Shown here piece after piece: positions 11,053 through 21,940 of a DNA stretch of 39,221 nucleotides. A program made the translations under genes and the position numbers. Position 1 is the stretch's first letter; each line of letters begins with the position of its first letter. Under the pieces are notes generated by a model. The model searched no databases. It saw only the letters and a list, made by a program, of their open reading frames with translations, and was not told the DNA's origin. Source of the DNA: Rhodocollybia butyracea (Eukaryota > Basidiomycota > Agaricomycetes > Agaricales > Omphalotaceae); contig JADNRY010000548.1 in the NCBI GenBank assembly GCA_015501585.1, forward strand, positions 1 through 39,221, written 5' to 3'.

Positions 11053-11669
11053 AAAAGCATGTAGAAAATTATACCCTTCTCCAATAAAGTGCTTAGGACC
11101 TAAACTTTCTTCTTACATGTTCGTCTATCTTGGATTCCAGAGAAATAAGTCTCAAACCCTGATTTGATACTGGAATAAAGATTTTTCACTCATTTTGACA
11201 CTGAATTGCTAATTTGGCAGCCAAATGCAAGCCCAATACTTGTGCCTCTTGGATTTAGCATGTTTGTTTCCATGTCTAGAGATACTAGACCTCAAACTAT
11301 TTTTCTTCCAAGGGTAGGACATTACACAGGATTTTCTTTGAATAAAATTTTGAATTTGGCCGAATTTGGCCATTACATTTTAACACATGATGTTAGTTGA
11401 CAATGGATGTTCCCTATCTTATTAGCCTTACAGTCTCCAGGTATTCCATGCTTCCAGCCTTGTCTATGCAGGGTATTCAAAGATCCTTCACCATGCAATG
11501 CTTCTATTTGTTTATTGAGTGTCTTATGGACAGGATGGATCTTGAGATGGAGCCTAGGGCTTACATTGTCATGGACAATGCACATATTCACCACCATGAA
11601 TTGATTACCAAGCTGATTGAAGGCCGTGAATATAACATACTGTACCTACCTCCATATTCCTCTACATGA

Positions 11670-12320
11670 AGGCAGATTCCAAGGGTAGGGAGACTTTCTG
11701 AAAGCCTCTGCAAACAACAGATCTATCCTGACAAGCAGACAGCACAGTTCATCACCTTGGTGCACATGAACTCTCTGCCTTGTCCACACTCCAGTTGTGA
11801 CAAGTATAGAGCACAGTTCATCACCTTGGTGCACATGGACTCTCTCTGCTTTGTCCTCCCTCCAGCATGCTTCAGTGTGTTGAGACCTGAACCCGTTACT
11901 ATTAGGAGTCCTGCTTCTCGGGCCCATTGCCGGTATAAGGGGAGGTATTTCTCCGTTCATGATTGTTTTCCCATTTCTTTCTTATAGGCAAATCCTTTAC
12001 CTTCGTTGCCTTATCTTTACTTACGCACCTCATTGAAAAGCACCGATACTTTATTTATATTTTGATACTTTCATTTATTTCCCTCAGTCGTTGTACACTT
12101 GTGTACTACTGAGGGTAAGCTTATTCGTCTATTTACTTGTGATCTTTGTACTGATATTAGCTTACAGATTAGCTTACTTACTAAGTTCACAGATACTTAC
12201 ATTTATCAATACAGAGTCGTTGTACACTTGTGTACTACTGAGGATTAGCTTACTTACTAAGTTCACACAGTGTCTCTCATCTGGCCTATAGACTATTTGA
12301 ACAAGCTGAACCCCAGCTTC
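11670..12320. other. Non-coding, short direct repeats
   Basis: AGCACAGTTCATCACCTTGG recurs 69 bp apart (11741 and 11810). AGTCGTTGTACACTTGTG... recurs 129 bp apart (12086 and 12215), as does TTAGCTTACTTACTAAGTTC. The texture suggests eroded LTR sequence, but no ends can be fixed. Confidence 0.45.
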
Positions 12321-13320
12321 AAAACACATTTTATCTCTTGTTAATATCATCCTTTGCTGTTGAGCTATTCATAGTTCAAGTTGCAGCCTCATTGTCACAT
12401 GACTTTTGGGATATCATTCTGACAGGAATTACGAGGAGAATCCAATGGAATTTTTGCCAAGGCCATTGGATGAGCCATTCACATCATATGATCACTTTGA
12501 TCCATTCAAACTCTGACATCCTTGTATCAACTCCAGACAGTTTTTCTGTCAGTGGTTATAGGACATGTTTGGTATCATTATGAGCGATCTTTTAATGCAA
12601 ATCCATTGGTGCAAAAATTATAGGATCTGAGTCACTGGTTCCCAAGATATCACAAGTCTAAGATTTGACAGATGTTGGAGCAGTGTGTATTCAGTGGTTG
12701 GCTCCCACAGGTGCCAGAGTCCTGTGCAGAGGCCTGTGGTTGTCAGAAAAGCCTCTGAATTGCACTCCTGCTCCTTTCTTCCCTTCCCCCATCATCTCCC
12801 TTGTCTTTGGTGGTTGGTAAGGACATCTGTCCCCTTTCTACAGCTCCGATAGCTCAAACATCATCTCTCAGCACTTCCTACATCTGCACAGACCATACCT
12901 CTGCTCACAAGAGTCTCAGATACAGAAATTGGTGTGCCTTTTCTCAGATCTACTGATCTTTCACTGAACAGAGCCCATAATACATCCATAGCAGATCTAC
13001 ACACATCTAGAACCTCTCAAGTTGACCTAGCTGTTAGATCTTGGATATCAAGGCTTTCAGTGCACTCAGATTGTCTATATTATCTATGTACTATGTACTG
13101 ATTGATATTTGGCTTAGATCTTGCTTGATCAAGCCAATTTTTTGTTACCCTCCCTCTTCTCCCTTTATCTCTGTAATTGTACAAACCAATGTATGTTTTA
13201 TTTGTTTCTTCTTTACCTCTTTGTCTAGTATTATTTTTTTATACCTACTCATGTAACAGTACATAGCTCTTCATGATCCGCTTAATTTATGGGCCTGGGG
13301 CCTGAGTTTTGGCTAACTTA
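12321..13320 (+). other. Unrecognised, possible coding remnant
   Basis: The plus-strand frame at about 12434-12510 reads NPMEFLPRPLDEPFTSYDHF, which has the look of protein sequence (Pro/Asp/Phe spacing), but stops follow and no family comes to mind. The remainder, up to 13320, is pyrimidine-rich with no paired ends. Confidence 0.25.
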
Positions 13321-13335
13321 TTCATTACTGTGTCG

Positions 13336-13515
13336 GAAACTTTGAAAATCGGCTGTAACCGACTGTCACTGGCTATAAGCCCCTTAATCAGAAAGCCGGT
13401 TACAACCGGCTGTCACAATAAAGTCGTGAATATAATTTAGTGCCGAATTATAAGTGAGTGAGGGTTACAGCTGCTTATAGCCGGGGTGCCAAACCATAAC
13501 CGCTTATAACTCAAG
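13336..13515. repeat. Overlapping inverted phrases (CGGCTGTAACCG family)
   Basis: CGGCTGTAACCG, CCGGTTACAACCGG, GTTACAGCTGC, GGCTATAAGCCCC and GCTTATAGCCGGGG occur in both orientations, making several alternative hairpins. This looks like the end of a DNA transposon with subterminal repeats. I found no partner end in the window. Confidence 0.45.
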
Positions 13516-13554
13516 GGCACTGCTGTAAGCAATTGGAAAAAGAAACCACGCGAC

Positions 13555-13800
13555 TAATAGTAGTAGTAGTTAACTATTAGTATTAGTAGTATTTAGTAGA
13601 CTTCTTCAGTTAGTGATGAATCTTTACTTGATAGTTACTAGTAGTTAGTCGACTGCTACTTCACTCTACCTGATTACATAATAAACTACTTGATAAGAAA
13701 ATACAATACTTACAACGGTTCGAACCTGAGACCTCACGCTAGTAACACTTACATACTTTGATTAAGAGATACATCTAACTAGGCTATATAGACATATTAA
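13555..13800 (-). mobile_element. Possible tRNA-derived SINE
   Basis: Reading minus, TAGCCTAGTTAGATG (13786-13772) resembles an A box, TCTTAATCA an anticodon loop and GGTTCGAACC (13726-13717) a B box. A non-tRNA body follows, ending in ACTACTACTACTATTAG-type simple repeats. The T stem pairs poorly, so this is not a functional tRNA. A chance B box or an unrelated decayed tRNA are alternatives. Confidence 0.3.
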
Positions 13801-14104
13801 TAGTAGGACTTGCCTTTAATATGATATGTACACCACTGCACTAAACCAGCAAGTTGTTGCATCTGCGCCAGACATGCATTGTTTGCATTGTTTGAGCCAG
13901 CACCAACTAGATCCATTGCAACAATAGTTGTGATGATGGCATTGAGGGCAGCAGCGAGATTGTTGTTGTGGTACCCGGGAACATGCAAGCTTCTATCTGG
14001 ATTGATTTCGGGATGGCATCCTTGTCTCCAGTGTCTCCAATGTCATGTCGCAGCCATTCTGTTGCCGCCAATGAGTTGTCAGCCTTTAGAGTTGATGAAT
14101 GCAA
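13800..14104 (-). pseudogene. Unrecognised coding remnant
   Basis: Two overlapping minus frames look like one broken sequence: STLKADNSLAATEWLRHDIG, then after a frame change VPGYHNNNLAAALNAIITT and VAMDLVGAGSNNANNACLAQ. Amino-acid composition is protein-like but no family is recognised. It lies just downstream of the AAA-like fragment and could belong to the same decayed gene. Confidence 0.25.
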
Positions 14105-14426
14105 AATGATGTTTACCTAGCCCAAATCCAGAGCAAAAAATTGAGCCCAGTAGCTCACAAGATCTCTTCCTTTGGGTCCTTGTCCTCCTGATCTTTCGCC
14201 TGTTGATCAAAGAGAAGGATGACCAAGTCTCACTTGGCACCACTTGGGCCATAAGGATTTTACCGGTTCCAGGAGGTCCAAACATCAAGATATCACAAGG
14301 AGATACCAATAGATTTGGAGACCTGGGGATGAAAATGAAAGTGTTGCAAGGTACGTGAGCGCATTGACAAGGAAGGTTGGGTCCGAGGCCAATGGATTTG
14401 GATAATAACAAGCTTGAAGAAATCAT
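14105..14426 (-). pseudogene. AAA ATPase fragment, Cdc48 D1-like P-loop
   Basis: The frame contains ILMFGPPGTGKILMAQ, with a Walker A motif GPPGTGK encoded at 14278-14258, followed by VVPSETWSSFSLINRRKI. This resembles the Cdc48/p97 segment in which GxLMxGPPGTGKTxxA is followed by ET-x4-F-x-LIN. The Thr after the Walker Lys is Ile, and no Walker B, sensor or second domain follows, so it is a fragment rather than a working ATPase. Other AAA proteins cannot be excluded. Confidence 0.45.
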
Positions 14427-15430
14427 TAGTTTGCTGCAACGAAGTTAAATTAGACAAAAACTCACAGGCTACCTGATTCGCTGTCTAATTCCCACTGAGC
14501 AACAGTGTTCAAAAAGCAGTCCTGGCATAGGTGACAATGGAGTGAGTGCACTGTGTGATGAGATCACTGCTTGTACTGCTCATACTTGAAGAAGCATTAG
14601 CTGACGATGGCAAAGAATAGAGCTGGGATTACCTCTTTGTTCGTCTGATTTCCTCTTCTCCCAAATAGATTCGGTATAACACCATGTGCGCATCCAGAAT
14701 TTGCGACAATCTTGCTCTCAAACTGAGAGACATTATCAATAGTAGCAAGGCCGTAAGCATGAGGAGTTTGGGTGTATCTGGGAGATCAATGTCATGTGGA
14801 TTTTCTGCGTTGTTGCTGGAGCGTCCATGCGCGCGCGCGGATCAGATCTGACAGTGGTAACAGAGCCAGCAAGTCAATCCCTATTGCATGAATGGCCTGT
14901 TGGAGATAAGTTCTGGAGAGCAAAAGGTCAGAGTAAGATCAAAGCCAAGGTGAATACTTACTTGGTGTAATGGTGAATTTGGCCCAGTCCAGTAGCGAGG
15001 TAAGATTATACCAATTTTAATAGGCAAAGACAAGAGAAAAGAGAACAGGTAAGAGGGAAAAAGGTGCAGAACCAACTATAGCCAGTGCTATATGCGGCAT
15101 ACTAAGTACAGAAGGAAGTCCAACCAACTCTGCTGAAAGAGTCAGATGCGGTCAAGAACAAAGGCTTTATACAATAAACAAAATGCGACGTGACATGTCA
15201 TGTGATATCTTATGTATTCAGAACTTGGAACTTGGAAGGCTTTCCTTTCCTTGATAAATCGTATGTATGTTTCATTGCTGAGATATACAGCAACTACAAA
15301 TATCATATAAACCTATTTACTGTGTTATCTGTAAGCTGGTAAGTATGCGTAATGTGTCTGTTCGATAAGTTTTGCTATACGCGATTTAGGCTATGCGCGA
15401 TTCAGAGCCAATGGATATATCTGCAAGGGA
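14427..15430. other. No recognisable gene
   Basis: This stretch lies downstream of the coiled-coil gene. It contains an alternating GCGCGCGCGC run at 14828-14838. If the three minus-strand genes that follow form one transposon, its left terminus should be here or further left, but I could not identify a terminal repeat by eye. Confidence 0.35.
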
Positions 15431-17246
15431 TTAGTTTCTGCAAGTCCTTGTCCTACGGGCTTCAGTGACCGGAGCGACACTCTGAGATGGGTCAGCAGAT
15501 GGGTCAGGAAGCATGCTGCTTCCACGTCCGCAACCGTGACCACAACCACGACCATGACTCCCTTGAATGTTGGTTGCAGTTGCCTCAGCAAGCTCTTGAT
15601 CATCCGATGGAGCTGCTTCAGCATGCTCTGGTAAGGGAGCAAGACCTTCATTGGAAATTGACTCCGGAGGACCTGCAAACACATCTGCAGTAGCTGAGGC
15701 CAATGTGGAGGAGCTAGCTGAGATAGTAGGAGCCACCGAGGAACTGGGTGAAGCTGTGACCATAACTCAATTATCAATGTCCACCTTGTGAATGACATAG
15801 GTATCATGTACATACCCGATTCCAAGTCAGCGAGTCTGATTGCTAGCAACGTCTCAGCAATAGAACTAATCTGTGCATCCTCAGATACAACACCACTAGG
15901 TGCTGTGGCTGTAGATGATAGTCCTGGTAGTCCCGGAAAAACTCGAGAGTTATGAAATGCATAAAGATGCTTAACGTAGTTGGTGCCAGTGAGACTGTTG
16001 AGCATCTGGCGGTAGACAAAGAAATCTGGTTGATAGTTGATCTGTGAGTTTTTTCCAATCAGGACAAACTCTTTGTTGCTTGAGAGCAGAAATTGTGCCT
16101 ATATAAACCTAAGTTGCAGTGCAACATAGGTGTTAAACATTGCTGCACTTACCACAATTGCGGAGAAGGCAATGCACATTTACACTTTTGACGTTCCAAA
16201 GCATACCAACAAGGGAAGAACCATATTGAAATGAAGCAGGATCTGATATCAATGACTGTTTGTTAAACACTATTGCGCAAATGATCTGGTAAGACCAGAA
16301 ATCAGCTAAAAGAAATCTTGGCGGCGAGCAGACAGATATTACACACCTTGGACTGGAACTTGTTCATGAATAAATTACAATCATCTTTGAGGAAATTGGG
16401 ATAAAAGATGGGTGATAGTGGCCCAATTTTTGTTTCACCAGGAAATTTGAGTAAATTGTTAAGTACCTATGAATGCACATCCACGTTGAATGTCCACATG
16501 TAACAGCAATTAAAAATCAACATATCTGAGACTCTTCTCGAAGTTTTCCGGCATTTGATAGCCAGACCATGGCAGGAACATCAAGAGAAGAGAATATAAT
16601 GGAAGTGCAGTCACGAAGCATGTGTATCGCTGCTGTATGTCCATTTTTGGTTTGCAGGATGAACTAAAAAATAGATTAGCATTGCCACCAATCATAGGAA
16701 GATAAAACATACCGCATTTTTGAATGGTGCGTACTCTGCTGCTTTTTGACATAGTTCATGATCATTTAAATAGGAATGAAACTCTGGAAGTAATCCGGCA
16801 GTGAACATATCATAGTTGTGAAATTGTTGTTCAGACTCTGGGTTAGGAGCATTTCTCGGTGGCCATTCCACAAAAAGCAACAAAGTGGCCCAGGGATGAA
16901 CCATGATAGTGGACTTCTTGCCCAATTTCAAAATAAGGTTATGATTGAGTAAAGGATCATGGTCTGCTGTCAATTTCTTTTGGCCAGTTTTCACGGTCTT
17001 TGCCAATTTGAGCTGCAATTTCAGATCTGAAACTTGCATATGGAGTTTCATGTTGTTGTTGACTACTTTTTGATTTTGTAAATGGAGAGTTTCGAGAGCC
17101 TGAAAGTATGAGTGGCATTGTATAAATGCCACTCACAGTTCAAAGATCATACATAGTTGTACCTTCAACATCAGGCAATACAAACGGGTGAGTTCTGGGT
17201 CATCAGAGGTATCTGAGAAATCAAATTCTTCCTTGTTGCCAGACAT
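15431..17246 (-). CDS. KDZ-linked coiled-coil protein, multi-exon
   Basis: The ATG at 17246 opens MSGNKEEFDFSDTSDD; exon 1 ends at 17163 (LMLK|GT). Exon 2 (17099-16713) gives a coiled coil (ALETLHLQNQKVVNNNMKLH, then LKLQLKLAKT) followed by LILKLGKKSTIMVHPWATLL. Later exons read FILQTKNGHTAAIHMLRD, PGETKIGPLSPIFYP, LWNVKSVNVHCLLRN, and AQFLLSSNKEFVLIGKNSQI with YRQMLNSLTGTNYVKHLYAF. The C-terminus has RGCGHGCGRG and ends RRTRTCRN. I recognise this as a protein type frequent in agaricomycete genomes, with coiled coil, GKK-x-S/A-V/I-M core and basic tail, but I know no biochemical function. It lies 130 bp downstream of the Plavaka transposase on the same strand, so an accessory role in transposition is inferred. 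A minority of splice joins remain uncertain, and one or two may hide damage. Confidence 0.6.
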
Positions 17247-19977
17247 ATTTAGAAGAAAAGGAAGGGCACAGGTCGAAGTAGAGGGATAAAAGCTGCAGGC
17301 AATCACAAATATATTAATAATCCAGATTGACAAGCAACACGTCTAATAAAGTTAATACATTGATGACGCAAATATCTACCTTCCATCGGTATATCCAGGA
17401 AAGAATTTCTTCACCCTAAGAAATATATCATGATCCAAAGCATCATACACCAGCCTCTCATCACATTCTCGGGGATCCTCAGATGCTTCAAATACAACCA
17501 CCCCACGGATAACCAAGTGGAGGGAGATAAATTCAGTACTCCGCTCCTTCCAAATATGAAGAAATCCCATGTCCTTGTCAATTCGTGACTGTACTCCAAC
17601 AGGCTTGTAGGCCTGTACAAGAGCAACAGGATACTTGACATCAGAAACAACACATACAAACATATAAAGTAATTGAGCAAAGACTGGGGCAGATCTTGCA
17701 TTGAAAATGATAAAGTCATATCTTGAAGTACCCCAAAAGTTTGGATTGCAATGTATCTGGTCAGATGCTAGCTGCCATGTCTCAAAGGAGTCATAGTTGA
17801 TCTTCAAGTACTGATAAGGAATAACCTGTATGCATATCAGTGTTTGGAATTCAAATTGCATAAAATAAATACTGACTGTTTCATTAATAGTATAAGAGAT
17901 ACGTTTACCCCCTGATAGTGGAATGTTTGATGTCGGAAGCAGATCTGATAAGAAATCAGAAACACAGATATGAATCTGTGAGAATAATGCTGAATCCAAT
18001 TCTGATAATTCAGCAAAGGTAATAGGCTTGAGTTTAGAGCCTATCATGAAGTGAGCATTATTGGTTGGAGTTTCCAGGTCATCAGGAGTTTCAGTATCAA
18101 CTTGAGGCTGGTAGAATGCATCATAGGCATCAATCTCATTCTGTATCTGAGTAGCAACAACTGTCTAATGATCAATTTGTGTGATCTATAAGTGGGATTG
18201 ATATTTTGTGAACCATGTTTAGAAAAACTAACCTGGTGTGCTGTATCCTTGACGTTTGTTCAACACAAGTAGATTTTGCGAAGAGGACCATGGAACTTTT
18301 CATTTGGTTTTGTGCTCATGCCACACAAGGATCCTTTATTTTCTATATCATTGTATAGATGCCTGAGATAGTGCAGCTTGACAAAGTTCCATGATTTAGG
18401 GTTCTCAAGGGATTCCAATTCTTTCATGTAGAGCTGTCAGAAAAACTACTGAGCAAACAAAACCCAATGGAGGACCTGGATATTACCAACATGAAGAGCA
18501 TCCACAAATTTCCCTACCGATGCACGGCCAGATGCAATTGTATCAGTTGTGTGAATGTCAAATTCTGCATACATGACCATGTTCATGTACTTTCGGAGAA
18601 CCTTTAGCAGTGTGTATCCAATTGGGTCTTTAGTTTCTGAAATAGCATTGAATGCAGCAAATAAAAACAGCTTGAATGTGTACTCAGATGTACTGGCACC
18701 ATTAAGAGCATTACTATTCAATTACCTTTGATATATCAGCATGTTTACTGCCGTCATTGAAGGTTGTTTTCATGACACCATCTGAAAAGTGATGCAGTCT
18801 TGACAAATGAGGAAAGTTCTTAATCTAAGACAAAATAAGTATGGTATATTTCATCAGAGCAAAAACAAACCTGCTATCGACAAGTGTAACTGAATCTCGA
18901 TCTGATATATGGAATTTGAACACCTTGAATATATGGTCCCAAAGCCGAACAAAGAAATGGAGATCATCAAATGATACTGCTGCAAAAGGATTACAGCTCC
19001 CCAAAGAGAAAAAAACAATTCTTGAAAAGAATAAGTAGTGATAATAATGCCAAAAATTCAAAGAAAAAATACCTACTATATGTGGGCGTAAGCTGTACTT
19101 TTAAGAAGTTCCTCTTGATCTGCCTTTGAAGTCTGTCCAAGTTTCAATGCCTCATGGACTATCACAATCATTGACTCAGGGGTACGCTCAGGATAGTCCA
19201 TGTCAAAATTGGTGAGTTCCGTAGTTGGAATGAGGCATTTGACACAGCAAAGGCCCCTCAAACCTTGAATAAGGGTTATTACACATCTGAAATAATCAGA
19301 GCAAATATTATGCAGGATATAACCACCTACTGTTCTTCATAATCAGCAGATTTGATTAACACAGTGGGAAACATCCAACGGGTAACCCATCACCACAAAT
19401 CATTGTGTAACCTGTCTTTGAATACCCTACTATTGATTCAAAAATTTCGCCCACACATGAATGCCAGACAATATTCTTGAAGTCCACATAATCTGTCTTT
19501 CCACTATGGGCAGCATCCTCTGGAACCTGAAGGGAATTTAGCTTTACTGTATTTAGAAAATATATTAACCTACAACTGGTAGCCATCCCACAACTTGGCC
19601 CCCACCAATACTAGTCCCATTTTGTATGTCCATAGGAATATTTGCACATCAAACAATTACTGGATAGCCTTTTGCAGCACCAAATGATGAAAGCTTGCTC
19701 TTGTCAGCATAAAAAACAATGCACAATGGGACTGCGCCAGAAGGGAGTTTACTCTAACAAAATGATAGCTGCAAATTGATTTACAGTGAATAAAACTTGA
19801 TAATTACCTGGATATTGCACCAGTCATTTGCAGTATATGCCTCTTGAATAAAACACTTCCAGGTTCTTGTTTCTGTGTCATACTTGAAGAGTCGGCGTGC
19901 ATCCCATTCCATTTGCAATACAAGATCCCTATCACGCAAAAGTTCTGTTAACCAATCCCACACTGGACGGTAGTGTA

Positions 19978-21264
19978 CTTGGGCACTCGGAAAGTAATGG
20001 TCCGATGCCATGTGACTAAGTTAACGCGTCGAGAACTGCGTTGAAAATTTTGTACCGTACTACATATATAATACTATGACACGCATCCAACACAATTCTC
20101 CGAAGAAAAATTGTCTAGTAGGAGCTATTTTGGCTGGAAAAAACCATTCCTGTCGCAGCAGAAATCACCGAAATTCCATTCGGTACAGCCAAAAAAATCT
20201 GGGCGAAATATCAGAAGACAGGTAGTACCTCCAACCAACCATGGAAGGGCCGCCCAACAAAAGTGACAGAGCAAACAGGTCGTCAAATCGTTCATAAGGT
20301 CCTACAAGACCATCATAAACCTCTCCAATGTATTGGAAACAAGCTCAAACGTAGGTTGGGTGCAACCGCAGTGTGCGAGCATCTAGCATCGAAAGGGTAC
20401 TGCAGACGTGTTGCCCGAAAGGTGCCATACCTGACAAAGGACCAGAAGATGAAGAGGGAAGCATGGGCAGAGTATGTGAAGGGAATTGATTGGTCCAAAG
20501 TCATCTGGTCCGATGAGTGCTATGTGTACCTGAGCAACACTCATGGTCGCATCTATGTTACACGCTGTGACAACAGCAAATATGATGAGGACTGTCTGAT
20601 TCCACCTTTTAAACAGTCCTCAATCTGTGTCATGGTATGGGCTTGCATCATTAAGCGTAAAAAAGGGCCATTGGTGGTACTCAAATACCCAGGAGGGAAA
20701 GGTGGAGGAATTAATGCTGAACGGTACCAGGAGCAGGTTTTGGAGGCAAAATTATTAGATTTCTGGGAAGATATGAAGTTAGAAAGGGCTGGTATTGCAT
20801 TTCAACAGGACAGCGCACCGAGTCACAAAGCTAAAACGACAATGAAATGGTTTGACAGCCATGACATTGATGTGTTCCCACATCCTCCATCTTCACCCAA
20901 CGCTAACCCTATCGAACATGTCTGGCATGAGCTCAAAATGGCAATCAGAGCTCGGCCTCACCAACCTTCTTCTCTTGCTGAGCTCAAAGTTGCAGTTACC
21001 GAGGCTTGGGATGGAATAGATGTCCAAGACGTTGACAAGTATATAAATCGGATGGATGTAGTTGTTGATGCAATTTTGGGAGCAAATGGAGGACATACGC
21101 AATATTAAGTTGGCATATATCTTGTATTGTTGCAATAAAGCTTTGTAGAAAATAGCAATCCCATAGAGGTAGTATAGGCTAATGTAGAGTGCACTCTCTT
21201 GCGAAATCTCTGGGAAGAAAAGCTCGTCACATGGCGCCGGACCGTTACTTTCCAAGCGCCCAAG
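19978..21264 (+). mobile_element. Tc1 transposon, 1287 bp, TA-flanked
   Basis: The terminal inverted repeats, about 41 bp, start CTTGGGCRCTYGGAAAGTAA and run to GCCATGTGAC, with six differences between the arms. TA flanks both ends (19976-19977, 21265-21266). Removing the element and one TA joins KSHE to LHYRPVWDWL in frame in the surrounding Plavaka gene, so both boundaries are fixed by two independent signals. Length and single transposase gene are typical of Tc1. It sits on the opposite strand to its host gene. Confidence 0.95.
20076..21108 (+). pseudogene. Tc1 transposase, DD34E, one frameshift
   Basis: The ATG at 20076 opens MTRIQHNSPKKNCLVGAILA, but the frame breaks in a six-A run at 20138-20143 (one A too many). 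The second frame then runs unbroken to the stop: TIPVAAEITEIPFGTAKKIW and GSTSNQPWKGRP (paired helix-turn-helix with GRPR-like linker), SDECYV (first Asp), FQQDSAPSH (second Asp) and SPNANPIEHVWHELK (Glu). Asp to Glu spacing is 34 residues, giving DD34E. About 343 codons in total is the usual Tc1 length. All three catalytic residues remain, so the single A-run indel, which could even be a sequencing or assembly error, is the only visible lesion. Confidence 0.93.
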
Positions 21265-21802
21265 TAGCTCATGCGATTTTTCCTCCTGCCAATAAGCTAC
21301 CTTTATGTCTTTCTTGACAAACTGAATAGCAGTCAGTTCAGATACAGCGGACTGTGCAAATTGATTTTGATATGGAAAGGTAATACATGCCTTGGTAGAA
21401 TGTTCAGCTGCCAAATCCCATGTTTTTTGAATATCATGGTAACCTTTAAGAGTGAATTTATTGGGGCCATGCAATACTCATTGAAGAAGTTCCACAAGTT
21501 TATTTGTCTGATTTTCGTTCATGTAACATGTGGCCAACATCAAAATCAGTACGGCTTTGCCATGGATGCCATGGCCTAGAGTCTGGTTCGGGAATTGGCT
21601 CTGCTGGATTAGCTGATAGTCCATAATCTTCAAAGCACATGGTATCATTTGGCCGTTTACTGTTTGGGTGATATTCAATTTGTATATCCTTGAGGCATGT
21701 TTTGTACTCCATTTCTGAAGTTTTTGTTAATGAAAATAGAAATGTGAAATGTAGTACACAAATATACTCTTACCACCAGCTTGAAACTCATTATTGTCAC
21801 TG

Positions 21803-21873
21803 TTCTGAGGCTGGTCAAGGGCTCGACTCATCTACTGGCAGTATATGAGTCGAGCCCTTGACCAGCCTCAGAA
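21803..21873. repeat. Perfect 29-bp hairpin, 13-nt loop
   Basis: Arms 21803-21831 and 21845-21873 are exact reverse complements, starting TTCTGAGGCTGGTCAAGGGC, with loop CTACTGGCAGTAT. It lies in the 5' part of the Plavaka gene, between the zinc-finger exon and the next conserved exon. The left part on the minus strand overlaps frame DQPQNSDNNEFQAG, so one arm may be original coding sequence and the other an inverted duplication of it. Confidence 0.95.
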
Positions 21874-21940
21874 AGATACTTGGACACTGAATTAAGAGAG
21901 GTAAAATGTCCTATGCATAAGAAGCTCAGCATAGGAAATT

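Larger units (their letters stand above)
10160..11414. mobile_element. Tc1/mariner-type MITE in the DDE intron
   Basis: Termini GGGAACATCCAT...ATGGATGTTCCC are flanked by TA on both sides (10158-10159, 11415-11416). The inverted repeat continues inwards for about 65-70 bp (CAACTAAYATCATGTG, TTAAAAYGTAATGGCC), but only if a later insertion at 10184-10734 is removed from the left arm. A solo LTR (10800-11052) interrupts the body. Without these insertions the element is about 440 bp and non-coding. Confidence 0.8.
9805..11669 (+). pseudogene. DDE_3/Tc1-like transposase, decayed, intron invaded
   Basis: Exon 9805-9873 carries a helix-turn-helix phrase (VSDSTMWQTLHCKGFTMKQ) and ends at GTATGT. 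Exon 9928-10124 has KCNEACHATF and the first catalytic Asp in VFVDESSF, then FFV-TGA-GQ, with the TGA (10114-10116) replacing an expected Arg. Exon 11441-11669 resumes as RYSMLPALSMQGI, has the second Asp in YIVMDNAHIH and ends at YLPPYSS-T-stop, so the final Glu region (usually PDLNPIE) is missing. The frame joins AG|G across a GT...AG intron at 10125-11440, which is 1316 nt only because 1257 nt of transposons sit in it; without them it would be 59 nt. The family is known from basidiomycetes; the gene is dead because of the stop and the truncation. Confidence 0.8.

Noticed and set aside
19781..20011. Protein start MASDHYFPSAQVHYRPVW as the real start of a gene
   Set aside because: The first residues are the Tc1 terminal repeat read through in frame; the host gene continues on the far side of the Tc1 element at 21267.
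20893..21474. A 193-residue minus-strand protein overlapping the Tc1 transposase
   Set aside because: Only its first part is Plavaka exon; from about 21264 onwards it is the antisense of the Tc1 element.
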